DNA of 9,471 bases from Planctomycetota bacterium (GTDB lineage Bacteria; Planctomycetota; B129-G9): the NCBI GenBank assembly GCA_030622295.1, contig JAUXGI010000024.1:1-9471 (forward strand). The letters run 5' to 3'. Every line of letters begins with the position of its first letter. Within the stretch, counting starts at the first letter, position 1. Of this stretch, positions 1 through 6,817 are shown piece by piece. The notes beneath the pieces were generated by a model. That model ran no database searches, was not told where the DNA came from, and worked only from the letters and a program-made list of their open reading frames with translations. The translations under genes were made by a program, and so were the position numbers.

Positions 1-66
1 CTTTTACTTTCGCTGTCCGTGTTCTCGGAGTTGACCCCGAAAGCAAGGGAGACAAAAAGCAAAAGA

Positions 67-119
67 GCAGCCGAAGGCTGCCGGGGCTGCGCTCCGTAAT
101 GGTGACAGTCCCCGTCGCT
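67..119. repeat. Right-hand part of a dispersed palindromic (REP/MITE-like) element
   Basis: The 18-mer GTGACAGTCCCCGTCGCT at 102-119 recurs exactly at 6710-6727, where it forms the right arm of a 176-bp nested inverted-repeat element. In both places it is preceded by CCGTA plus a few A/T-rich bases, and further upstream by a small GC hairpin (here GCAGCC-GAA-GGCTGC, 67-81). No matching left arm is visible between position 1 and 66, so this copy is either truncated or its left end lies outside the window. No transposase is nearby. Calling it a REP- or MITE-like element is inference from the dispersed copies and palindromic structure. Confidence 0.5.
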
Positions 120-223
120 CGCGGGCCCACAGGCTTACCACGACAATCTACCGAAATACCCGAAAATTCTACCCACATTTCTGACGTGTACCCTCGTGGT
201 GTTTCGGAGGCGGGGGTTTTCCG

Positions 224-251
224 TTGAACGGAGGGCGCGGGCTGTTATAAT
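224..251 (+). promoter_or_regulatory. Sigma-70-type promoter of hisS
   Basis: TTGAAC (224-229) is followed after 16 bp by a perfect TATAAT (246-251). The hisS GTG start lies about 30 nt beyond the expected transcription start. The -35 box sits inside a short palindrome, CCGTT-G-AACGG (221-231), which could be an operator half-site or chance. A Shine-Dalgarno GGAG at 280-283 lies 6 nt before the GTG. Confidence 0.75.
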
Positions 252-289
252 CGACGCTTGGATTTGCGTGTCCAGTTACGGAGAAGATT

Positions 290-1621
290 GTGGGTGAGAT
301 AAGACCGCGACTGTTCAAAGGAACGCGAGATTTCCTGCCGGAGATGATGATTCGCAAGCAGTATATGATAGACAGGCTGCGGGTCGTCTTTGAGCGGTAC
401 GGTTTCGAGCCGCTGGAAACGCCGGCCATGGAGCATTATGACATACTGGTAGGCAAATACGGCGGCGAGAGCGAGAAACTGATATACCCGCTGGCTTACA
501 AGGGCGGCAAGACGCTGGCGCTGAGATATGACCTGACCGTTCCGCTGGCGCGGCTGGTGGCGATGCACCCGGAGTTGCCGATGCCGTTCAAGCGCTACCA
601 GATACAGCCGGTCTGGCGCGCGGACAGCCCGCAGTTGCGCCAGGGCCGCTTCAGGGAGTTCGTCCAGTGTGACGTTGATACCGTCGGCACGGCCTCGGTC
701 CTGGCGGACGCCGAAATCATAGGCATGATGGATGCGTGCCTGGTCGAACTCGGTGTGGAGCGGTTTGTGAACAGGATAAACAATCGGAAAATTCTCTTCG
801 CGATTGCGTCGCACCTGTCGCTGGGCGAGGAAGAAGGAGCCGCGATAATCCGCGCCATGGACAAGCGCGACAAGGTGGGCGTTGAAGGCGTCGAGAAAGA
901 ACTTTCCGAGCAGGGCTTTGACAAGAAGGTCGTCGACACCATTACCGGAATAATGGAGATTAGCGGCAACAGCCGCGAGAAACTCGAACGGTTGCTCGAC
1001 ATCCTGGAGGGTGACGAGGCCGCGAGGGAAGGGGCGGAGGAAGTGAAGACCATCCTGGAGGCGCTGGCCGGGGGGGGCATAGACGAGGCGCGTTACGCGT
1101 TCGACCCTGCGCTGGCAGGGGGGCTGGACTACTACACCGGGCCGATATTTGAAGCGGTGCTGCCGGACCAGCCACACATCGGCAGCCTGTGCGGCGGCGG
1201 TCGTTACGACAGGCTGATAGGCCGTTATGCGAAAAGGGATATCCCCGCCACCGGAACAACGATAGGCCTGGACAGGATAATAGCGGCGATGGAGCAGTTG
1301 AACCTGCTGCCTGATGGAAGGACGAAGGTCGATGCGCTGGTATGTCTTTTCGACCAGGCCTCCATGCAGGCCACGCAGAGCACGGCGGCCCTGCTGCGCG
1401 ACGCGGGGTTGAACGTGGATGCGTATTTCGAGCCGGCGAAATTGAAGAAGCAGTTTTCGTATGCGGACAGGCGCGGCATACCGGTTGTGATTGTGGTGGG
1501 TCCCGACGAGGCGGCCGAAAACAAGGCGACCGTCAAAGACATGAAGACCGGCGAGCAGCAGACCGTCCCGCGGGAGTTACTGGCGGAAAGGGTGAGGGAA
1601 CTGACATCGCACCGCGGGTAG
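290..1621 (+). CDS. hisS: Histidyl-tRNA synthetase (HisRS)
   Basis: Charges tRNA-His with histidine using ATP in the cytoplasm. The 443-residue class II synthetase is normal in length. Visible are the N-terminal GTRDFLPE, the LRYDLTVPLAR segment (78-88), motif 2 with VWRADSP (108-114, Arg110) and GRFREF..QCDVD (119-130), an insertion domain (about 165-265), the HisA motif LAGGLDYYTG (275-284), motif 3 GTTIGLDRI (322-330, Arg329), and a C-terminal anticodon-binding domain (about 345-440). Motif 2 resembles the eukaryote-like bacterial HisRS clade, not E. coli. The HisA motif normally reads R-G-L-D-Y-Y; here the arginine is Gly277. HisZ, the catalytically dead paralogue, is less likely because the anticodon-binding domain and motifs 2 and 3 are present. 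The start is GTG at 290, supported by GGAG at 280-283. The stop touches the stop of the convergent downstream gene. Confidence 0.96.
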   Translation: MGEIRPRLFKGTRDFLPEMMIRKQYMIDRLRVVFERYGFEPLETPAMEHYDILVGKYGGESEKLIYPLAYKGGKTLALRYDLTVPLARLVAMHPELPMPFKRYQIQPVWRADSPQLRQGRFREFVQCDVDTVGTASVLADAEIIGMMDACLVELGVERFVNRINNRKILFAIASHLSLGEEEGAAIIRAMDKRDKVGVEGVEKELSEQGFDKKVVDTITGIMEISGNSREKLERLLDILEGDEAAREGAEEVKTILEALAGGGIDEARYAFDPALAGGLDYYTGPIFEAVLPDQPHIGSLCGGGRYDRLIGRYAKRDIPATGTTIGLDRIIAAMEQLNLLPDGRTKVDALVCLFDQASMQATQSTAALLRDAGLNVDAYFEPAKLKKQFSYADRRGIPVVIVVGPDEAAENKATVKDMKTGEQQTVPRELLAERVRELTSHRG

Positions 1622-3322
1622 TCACGTCTCCACCGGGTGGGCATCTTCAACGGCGGCGGGCGGTGTGATTTCACGGAAGGTTTCGGCGAGGGACTTCAAT
1701 GAGAGCGGCGATTCAAGCACGTTAAGGCCGGAGAACTTGTCGCCCGCGTCAACCGGAGCCATGAGAAGGACGCACACGGGAAGCGGCTTTTCGGATGCGG
1801 CGATTTTTTCGGCGGTGTTTGCGGCTTCTTCAATCTCGGCCTCCTCCGAGAGGCAAATGAATACCACTTCGCACTTTTCCATCTTTTCAAGCGCATCCTG
1901 AAAGGACGCGCGTTCGACCACCACCTCGCATCTATCAAGGAAGGTGCCCAGCAAGAGCGTGCCGGAATCGCTGTTCTGCACGAGGAGCGCCTTCTTCCAT
2001 GCAAAGCCGGCGGCCCATTTCGGCAGGTCGGTCTTCCTCAGAGTTTCTCCCGGCAGGAGCGATTCCACTCTTTTCAGGTGAGCGGCCGCCCTGTCGAGTG
2101 CGGCCTTCAGACAGCGCTGCTTCGCGTCCAGTGCCCGGACAGCGGCCTCGGCGTAATGCTGTATACGGTCGTCCTCGTCCGTGGCGAGATTCCATGTCCG
2201 GTCCAGGGCATCGGCGACCTGAACGGCGGCCACGAGAGAGGGGTTGAAGGACGCCTCTTCTGTGATTTCCCGCCACGTGTTGTGGTGCAGCCTGACCGCA
2301 TCCGCCAGTTCCGCCGGCAGGCCCCATGCCTTCAAGAGAGTGCCTGCAAAGGCGGCGTGGTCCGTGCCCAGGATGCTTCGCTCCAACTCTATTGCCGGCG
2401 TTTTCTCTTGCCCGGCGCGTTCGAGGACGGAGTCGTACTGAGAGGGGAAACTATTGCGGAGGAGGATTTTGCCGAAATCATGCAGGAGACCTGCGGCCAG
2501 GGCTTCGTCGGAATCGCCTCCCAGCACGTCGACGGCGACGCAGCGCGCCAGAACCGCCGTTCTCAGAAGGTGGCGCTGCAACGCGGGGAACGAGTATTGG
2601 CTTAACCACGACAGCATCGCGGCGCTCACGGCCATGTACAGCAGGCGGCGGGTGCCGAGCGAAACAAGTTTCCGGGTGATTTCGCGGTCCCCGCTGCTGT
2701 CTTCCGGCAAGTGGACATCGGCCAGGGCGGCCATGGTTTGGGCAAGGCCGTTGTCCTTCTCAAGGAACTGTGCCCAGTGCCGGGCCGTACAATCGGGGGC
2801 GTTTGCGATGGAGAGCACTCTGGCCACGCCTGCGGGCGGGCGGCTGAGTTCCTCCACGGTCTGCTGGAGTTTGGGGTCGGAAACGAGCCTGCATTTTGGT
2901 TCAACGGGGCCGTGCCCGGGGTGGCCCCCGGTTTGGTCCTTGCTGCTTTGAATCAGATTCTCCAGCCTCGCGCATACATTTTTTATCCCGACGCTCCCCT
3001 TTATCACATAATCGTCGGCACCGTCAACCAGGCTGTTCATAACCTCTTTCTTCTCGCTGACGGCGGTCAGCATTAATACCGGTATGTTCCTGGTAACATC
3101 CGTCTGCTTGAGGCGCTTAAGGGCCTCGAAGCCGTCGACGACGGGCATCATAACGTCGAGCGCAATGACGTCGGGGCGATGCGCCACAGCCGATGCAACC
3201 GCCTCCAATCCGTCGGCCGCCTCAATTACACGGTAACCTTGATTTTGGAGGTATATCTTGAGCGGCTCGCGCAGTTGAGGATTGTCGTCCACCAGTAATA
3301 TGGTGGCTTTGTTCTTGCCCAT
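1622..3322 (-). CDS. Receiver-HDOD response regulator with C-terminal pseudo-receiver
   Basis: Probably a phosphorylation-controlled cytoplasmic signalling protein; HDOD response regulators act through protein-protein contacts in stress, motility or cell-cycle pathways, and the target here is unknown. Of 566 residues, 1-127 form a CheY-like receiver with Asp12/Asp13, phospho-acceptor Asp56, Thr86 and Lys108, but Lys is followed by Gly-Ser rather than the usual Pro. Residues about 150-420 are an HDOD domain containing GLLHDFGK (278-285), TDHA (320-323) and LHH (345-347). Residues about 440-555 resemble a receiver fold that has lost the acidic pocket and phospho-acceptor. No DNA-binding or membrane segment is seen. 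The ATG at 3322 has GGAGG at 3333-3329, 6 nt upstream. It overlaps the end of the paralogous gene upstream by 101 bp and ends directly against hisS. Confidence 0.88.
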   Translation of the reverse strand: MGKNKATILLVDDNPQLREPLKIYLQNQGYRVIEAADGLEAVASAVAHRPDVIALDVMMPVVDGFEALKRLKQTDVTRNIPVLMLTAVSEKKEVMNSLVDGADDYVIKGSVGIKNVCARLENLIQSSKDQTGGHPGHGPVEPKCRLVSDPKLQQTVEELSRPPAGVARVLSIANAPDCTARHWAQFLEKDNGLAQTMAALADVHLPEDSSGDREITRKLVSLGTRRLLYMAVSAAMLSWLSQYSFPALQRHLLRTAVLARCVAVDVLGGDSDEALAAGLLHDFGKILLRNSFPSQYDSVLERAGQEKTPAIELERSILGTDHAAFAGTLLKAWGLPAELADAVRLHHNTWREITEEASFNPSLVAAVQVADALDRTWNLATDEDDRIQHYAEAAVRALDAKQRCLKAALDRAAAHLKRVESLLPGETLRKTDLPKWAAGFAWKKALLVQNSDSGTLLLGTFLDRCEVVVERASFQDALEKMEKCEVVFICLSEEAEIEEAANTAEKIAASEKPLPVCVLLMAPVDAGDKFSGLNVLESPLSLKSLAETFREITPPAAVEDAHPVET

Positions 3323-5153
3323 TCCTTGCCTCCGACGATCTCAGACTTTCCGGTCCCGACCCTCCTGGCGTCATCCCGGATACCTTGCTTGCGATTTCAC
3401 GCAAGGAGAAGAGTTCCCTTTTCCCGTGTCTATCGAACGGTTTAATGCAATGGACCGCCTCCCCGAGATTCTTCTTGAGGAAGTCGATATCCACGTCATG
3501 TCCACATACGGCGACTATCCGCACCGAATCGGGAATCTGCAGGAGTCTCAGCCCGAAGGCAGTCGCCGCGTTCAGATGTGCCGCGGAGCGTATCCTCATG
3601 ACCGCCGTGTCACACGGGGGCGGTTCGTCGTTTATCTCATCGGGGCTCAGGCGGACGACCTGCGCGCCGGCTGCCGTGAGGAACGGGCTTAACATATCTT
3701 CCGGCACCGGCCGGTCGTCAATTACAACCACAATCATGCCGGCCATGTTGTAGTTTATACCCGTCGGTACCGTCCCATGTGCGGTCAGGTACTCGGCGAG
3801 CATGGCGGCTCTCAGATTGAGGAAATCATCCAGGACGCTGCCGTGCATCCTGAATACGGTATCGGCTCCGACACCCAGGGACTGCAACATTTTCGCTTCC
3901 GGTTCCTCAAAGAAGTCGTCACCGCTGCTGCCGAAGTTCCAGATTTTCGCGAGATGGTTCGCCAGTTTGATGATTCCTGCAACGCCGGCATCGTGTTTGG
4001 CGGATTTTTCTATCTTGTCCCACGTCCGGTGATGCAGCGCGACGGGCTCCACCAGTTTCTGCGGCAGGCGCCAGTCGGTCAGGACCTTTTCGGCGAGTTC
4101 GGCGTGGTCAATGTGCAGGATGCGGCGCTCTGCCAGGCGAACCGGCTTGTGCTCCGCGTTCACAAGGGCGCGCACCGCGTCGTGCTGCTCCGGAAAGCAA
4201 TCACCCACCATGGCCTTGCCGATATCGTGCAGGAGTCCCGCCAGAAAGGCCGTGCCCGCCTTTTCCGGGCCGAGCCTCTCGCCGAGGGCGCGGGCTATGG
4301 CCGCCACGCCGATGCAGTGCTGCCAGAACAGAAATCGACTGTGCGTGCTGAGAGTGCCGCCCTTGTCGAAAGATTCCATCACCGAGAGGCTCAGTGCCAG
4401 TTCCCTGACATTCCTCATGCCGAGTCTCACCACGGCCCTTTCGACGCTGGTGATTCTTTCGCCGGCACGATAGAAGGAGGAATTTGCCAACTGGAGGATT
4501 CTGGATGCTATGGCGGGGTCTTTCTCGATGATTCTGCTCAGGTCTCCGGCACAGCAAACGTCATCGCACGAAGCGGACAGCAATTCGGTGACGATGAACG
4601 GGATGGCTTTCGTCCCGCCCAGCCGCATGACCCGGGCCTTAATCCGGGAGGGCGAAGTGGAGTCGGCGATTGATGAATCGACCGTATCTTCTTCCGACGC
4701 GGGACCGGGAGTGCGGTCGGTTTCCGCCCGGTCTGCCGGCCCGTCGGATTTATGAGAGGCACGGCCCGTACTGCGGGATATCAGACGCTCAATCCTCTCG
4801 GCTATCTCGCACAGTTTCAGCGAACCCTTGATGATATAGTCGGACGCGCCGCTGTGCAAGGCGTCGACGATGAGCTTTTGCTGCTTGTGGGCGGTGAGAA
4901 TCAGGACAGGTATTCTTGCCGTCTGTTTGTTCTTGCGGATGCGTTTGGTGGCCTCAATTCCGTCAAGAATGGGCATCGTCAGGTCCATTACTATCAAGTC
5001 CGGATGTTCAAGGACGACGCGTTTGACGGCAGTGACACCGTCGGCCGCTTCCAGGACGTCGTATCCCTTCTCCTTCAGACCAAGGCCCAGGATCTTCCTG
5101 TGCGTTGCGTTGCCGTCGGCGATAAGTACCCTTGTCGTCTTCGTGGCAGTCAA
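3222..5153 (-). CDS. Receiver-HDOD response regulator with C-terminal pseudo-receiver (paralogue)
   Basis: Same architecture as the downstream gene, so the two are a tandem duplication. Numbering from TTG 5153 (643 aa): the receiver (1-125) has Asp13, Asp57, Thr87 and Lys109, but the second acidic-pocket residue is Gly14 and Lys is followed by Gly-Ser. After a polar linker (about 130-170) the HDOD domain (about 174-455) is canonical, with DPAIASRILQLANSSFY, GLLHDIGK (306-313), IDHAEL (348-353) and LHH (373-375); His279 is also present, so the metal-binding set of HD enzymes is retained. Residues about 472-594 are a pseudo-receiver that keeps IDD and IKPFD but has Arg where the phospho-acceptor should be. 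The last 50 or so residues look unrelated to the domain. TTG 5153 is preferred over an in-frame TTG at 5168 because GGGAGG (5164-5159) lies 5 nt before it. It may be co-transcribed with the downstream paralogue. Confidence 0.87.
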   Translation of the reverse strand: MTATKTTRVLIADGNATHRKILGLGLKEKGYDVLEAADGVTAVKRVVLEHPDLIVMDLTMPILDGIEATKRIRKNKQTARIPVLILTAHKQQKLIVDALHSGASDYIIKGSLKLCEIAERIERLISRSTGRASHKSDGPADRAETDRTPGPASEEDTVDSSIADSTSPSRIKARVMRLGGTKAIPFIVTELLSASCDDVCCAGDLSRIIEKDPAIASRILQLANSSFYRAGERITSVERAVVRLGMRNVRELALSLSVMESFDKGGTLSTHSRFLFWQHCIGVAAIARALGERLGPEKAGTAFLAGLLHDIGKAMVGDCFPEQHDAVRALVNAEHKPVRLAERRILHIDHAELAEKVLTDWRLPQKLVEPVALHHRTWDKIEKSAKHDAGVAGIIKLANHLAKIWNFGSSGDDFFEEPEAKMLQSLGVGADTVFRMHGSVLDDFLNLRAAMLAEYLTAHGTVPTGINYNMAGMIVVVIDDRPVPEDMLSPFLTAAGAQVVRLSPDEINDEPPPCDTAVMRIRSAAHLNAATAFGLRLLQIPDSVRIVAVCGHDVDIDFLKKNLGEAVHCIKPFDRHGKRELFSLREIASKVSGMTPGGSGPESLRSSEARNGQEQSHHITGGRQSSTARAAQDIPPKSRLPCN

Positions 5154-5158
5154 TCTGT

Positions 5159-5184
5159 CCTCCCGCAAAAAGGAAAAAACGGGA
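5159..5184 (-). promoter_or_regulatory. Ribosome binding site within a possible sequestering hairpin
   Basis: On the minus strand GGGAGG (5164-5159) sits 5 nt before TTG 5153 and decides the start of the upstream receiver-HDOD gene. The same bases form the 3' arm of UCCCG (5184-5180) / CGGGA (5165-5161), closing a 14-nt pyrimidine-rich loop. The ribosome site is clear; a regulatory role for the 5-bp stem is inference. Confidence 0.5.
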
Positions 5185-5386
5185 TACGCTCCCTCGGTAA
5201 GGTTGCGCAGTGGAAATCCGCTTTCCTTTTACGCGGTAGGGCCTGGGCGATGGCCGAGTTTATGATGTGCAATATCGGATATGGTTAGTCCAAGCCCCTT
5301 GAATCGGCAGGAAACATCAGAAAATTTAGGCATTATTCGGTTAGCGCGGGTGGGCGACGGGTCAGACCATATTGGCCGGTTCGGCG
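5169..5386. other. Intergenic stretch with no recognised element
   Basis: This spacer lies between the pseudouridine synthase stop and the start region of the receiver-HDOD gene, both on the minus strand. It holds an AT-rich patch around 5315-5338. I found no near-consensus -35/-10 pair for the HDOD genes, no terminator hairpin with a T-run for the synthase, and no RNA gene. Whether the HDOD pair has its own promoter here or reads through from the synthase cannot be decided by eye. Confidence 0.4.
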
Positions 5387-6445
5387 TCAGACGCGCAGCG
5401 AATCTGTAAGGCGTGCCAAGTCTCCCGGAGGCGGGGCCACAAACTCGACTTTCTTCTTGGTGACAGGGTGTGTCAGCGTCAGGCGCCATGCATGCAGGGC
5501 CTGCCGCGGGAAAGGCGTAACCGCCGGATTGCCGGCCGTGGAGCGGGGAGCGCCGCCGCCGGGCAAATCCCCGTAACCGCAATCACCCACAATCGGGTAA
5601 CCTGTCGCTTGCAGGTGCACGCGTATCTGGTGCGTGCGCCCCGTCAGGAGCCGTACGATAAGCAGCGTAAAACCACTGAAACGCTCCCGGACTTCGTACT
5701 CGGTTTTGGACGGTTTCATCTCGATGCCGTCGCTGCGGCAGGTCATCAACTCGCGCTCTGTGGGATGATAGCCGACGGGCAGGTCTATGAGGCCGCTGTC
5801 GTTTGCGACCTCTCCGCGCACGATCGCCAGGTACTTCTTGCGCACGCGCCTTTGTGCGAACTGCCGCGAGAGATGGTGATGAGCGTACGCGTTCCTGGCC
5901 GCAACCATTACGCCCGTGGTGTTCTTGTCAAGCCGGTGGACTATGCCCGGGTTTATGTTGTCGGTGTTTTCCTTTCCTTCAAGCATGTGATAAACCAGGC
6001 CGTTGGCGATGGTGCCGCTGAAGTTGTTCCGGCCCGGGTGGCAGATTATCCCGGCGCGTTTGTTGATGACTATCAGGTGGTCGTCCTCGTAAAGGATGTC
6101 CAGTGGTATGGCTTCCGACACGATAATGCGGTCGGGGAGTTGCGGTACCTTGAGCGTAATCACGTCGCCGGACTTGAGGCGATAGTTGGGCTTCACCTGC
6201 CTGCCGTTGATACGGACCTCGCCTTCGGCTATCACCTGCTGGAAGTAATTGCGCGAGAGGTTGGAAAACCTTGCGGCCAGATGCCTGTCAATCCTTCGCG
6301 TCACCGGCGGCCTGTTCAGCGTTATTGTGACATCTCGAAAGGACGCGGTCTCCTCGTCCACGCGGTTATTCAGGTACCGCGGGTCGGCCCCGTAGCGGCG
6401 CGGCGCGTAGCCGTGAACAGGATGATTTCTCAGTTTCGAACTCAT
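5387..6445 (-). CDS. RluA-family 23S rRNA pseudouridine synthase, RluD-like
   Basis: Isomerises uridine to pseudouridine in structured RNA. The RluD type modifies helix 69 of 23S rRNA and aids large-subunit maturation; target assignment here is inference. Of 352 residues, about 50-105 are an S4 RNA-binding domain (RRIDRHLAARF, EGEVRINGR). The catalytic domain begins at ILYEDDHLIVINKRAG (117-132). Catalytic Asp173 lies in HRLDKNTTG (170-178), and RTHQIRVHL (270-278) is the second family signature, followed by PIVGDCGYGD. An N-terminal extension of about 45 polar, basic residues before the S4 domain is longer than in typical RluD. The ATG at 6445 has AAGGA just upstream and lies about 30 nt after the expected transcription start of the promoter at 6483-6511. 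RluC or RluA specificity cannot be excluded. Confidence 0.93.
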   Translation of the reverse strand: MSSKLRNHPVHGYAPRRYGADPRYLNNRVDEETASFRDVTITLNRPPVTRRIDRHLAARFSNLSRNYFQQVIAEGEVRINGRQVKPNYRLKSGDVITLKVPQLPDRIIVSEAIPLDILYEDDHLIVINKRAGIICHPGRNNFSGTIANGLVYHMLEGKENTDNINPGIVHRLDKNTTGVMVAARNAYAHHHLSRQFAQRRVRKKYLAIVRGEVANDSGLIDLPVGYHPTERELMTCRSDGIEMKPSKTEYEVRERFSGFTLLIVRLLTGRTHQIRVHLQATGYPIVGDCGYGDLPGGGAPRSTAGNPAVTPFPRQALHAWRLTLTHPVTKKKVEFVAPPPGDLARLTDSLRV

Positions 6446-6482
6446 GCGTCCTTGCAGGGAATCGAGTACATTCGGCGCAACC

Positions 6483-6511
6483 AGTATAGCAGTTCACGCG
6501 ACGCGGGTCAA
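6483..6511 (-). promoter_or_regulatory. Sigma-70-type promoter of the pseudouridine synthase gene
   Basis: On the minus strand TTGACC (6511-6506) is followed after exactly 17 bp by TATACT (6488-6483). The ATG at 6445 lies about 38 nt downstream of the -10 box. Both boxes are one substitution from consensus and the spacing is optimal. This gives rluD its own short leader. Confidence 0.78.
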
Positions 6512-6550
6512 AGCCGGCGCCCCCCGCCGCCGGGGAGCATGTAAAGTTCC

Positions 6551-6726
6551 GCGAGGGGACAGTCAGCAATCTACGTTAGCGAGGGGGTCAGACGCTGAGG
6601 AGGAGTCCCGACTTGTCGGGACGACGGGAAGGGTCTGACTCCCCGAGCCTCGATGCAGGCACAAATCCGCCTCAGGCGGACTCGCGCGGCTCGCGAGGTT
6701 CCGTAGATTGTGACAGTCCCCGTCGC
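6551..6726. repeat. 176-bp nested inverted-repeat (MITE/REP-like) element
   Basis: The outer arms are 6551-6575 and 6702-6726. Read inward, each runs GCGA, then GGGGAC(A/T)GTCA, then CAATCTACG, with one mismatch and two single-base gaps over about 25 positions. Inside lie a second inverted pair (GGGGGTCAGAC at 6583-6593 against GTCTGACTCCCC at 6633-6644) enclosing a perfect hairpin GTCCCGAC-TT-GTCGGGAC (6605-6622), then TCCGCC-TCA-GGCGGA (6666-6680) and CTCGCG-CGGCT-CGCGAG (6681-6697). No open reading frame of note is inside. It lies between divergent rluD and hpf promoters. The right arm recurs at 102-119. No clear target-site duplication is visible. It may be a non-autonomous element or REP-type cluster; mobility is inference. 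Confidence 0.65.
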
Positions 6727-6774
6727 TTACTTTCCTGAGATACACCCACCCCGCATGGTTCCCGCTAAAAAGCA

Positions 6775-6803
6775 TTGACCGTACCGCTTACGTGTGCTAA
6801 AAT
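6775..6803 (+). promoter_or_regulatory. Sigma-70-type promoter of the hpf-ptsN-yvcK-ptsH-ptsI operon
   Basis: TTGACC (6775-6780) and TAAAAT (6798-6803) are separated by exactly 17 bp. It is the only near-consensus plus-strand promoter I see before hpf. It implies a leader of about 145 nt ahead of the hpf TTG start. No sigma-54 type GG-N10-GC pair was evident, in contrast to what might be guessed from the link of ptsN with rpoN in proteobacteria. Confidence 0.75.
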
Positions 6804-6817
6804 TCTTTCCTCGCAAA

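Noticed and set aside
1..223. Possible tRNA, small RNA or end of an upstream gene at the left edge
   Set aside because: No cloverleaf, no convincing frame and no terminator T-run could be recognised; only the repeat fragment and the hisS promoter are supported.
245..1177. Long minus-strand open frame (310 codons) antisense to hisS
   Set aside because: It mirrors hisS, has no recognisable domain, and arises from the GC-rich codon pattern of the sense gene.
3777..4673. 298-codon plus-strand open frame antisense to the upstream HDOD gene
   Set aside because: The opposite strand encodes a protein with clear receiver and HDOD motifs; this frame shows no family signature or good ribosome site.
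5154..5168. Start of the upstream HDOD gene at TTG 5168
   Set aside because: No Shine-Dalgarno precedes it; the GGGAGG at 5164-5159 lies inside the added codons and is correctly spaced for TTG 5153.
5359..5367. GGGTCAGAC near the end of the pseudouridine synthase gene, matching part of the inner arm at 6583-6593
   Set aside because: Only nine bases match and there is no accompanying inverted partner of useful length, so chance is likely.
5372..6544. 390-codon plus-strand open frame antisense to the pseudouridine synthase
   Set aside because: Longer than the real gene but without recognisable motifs; the minus strand has the HRLDKNTTG and RTHQIRVH signatures and a matched promoter.
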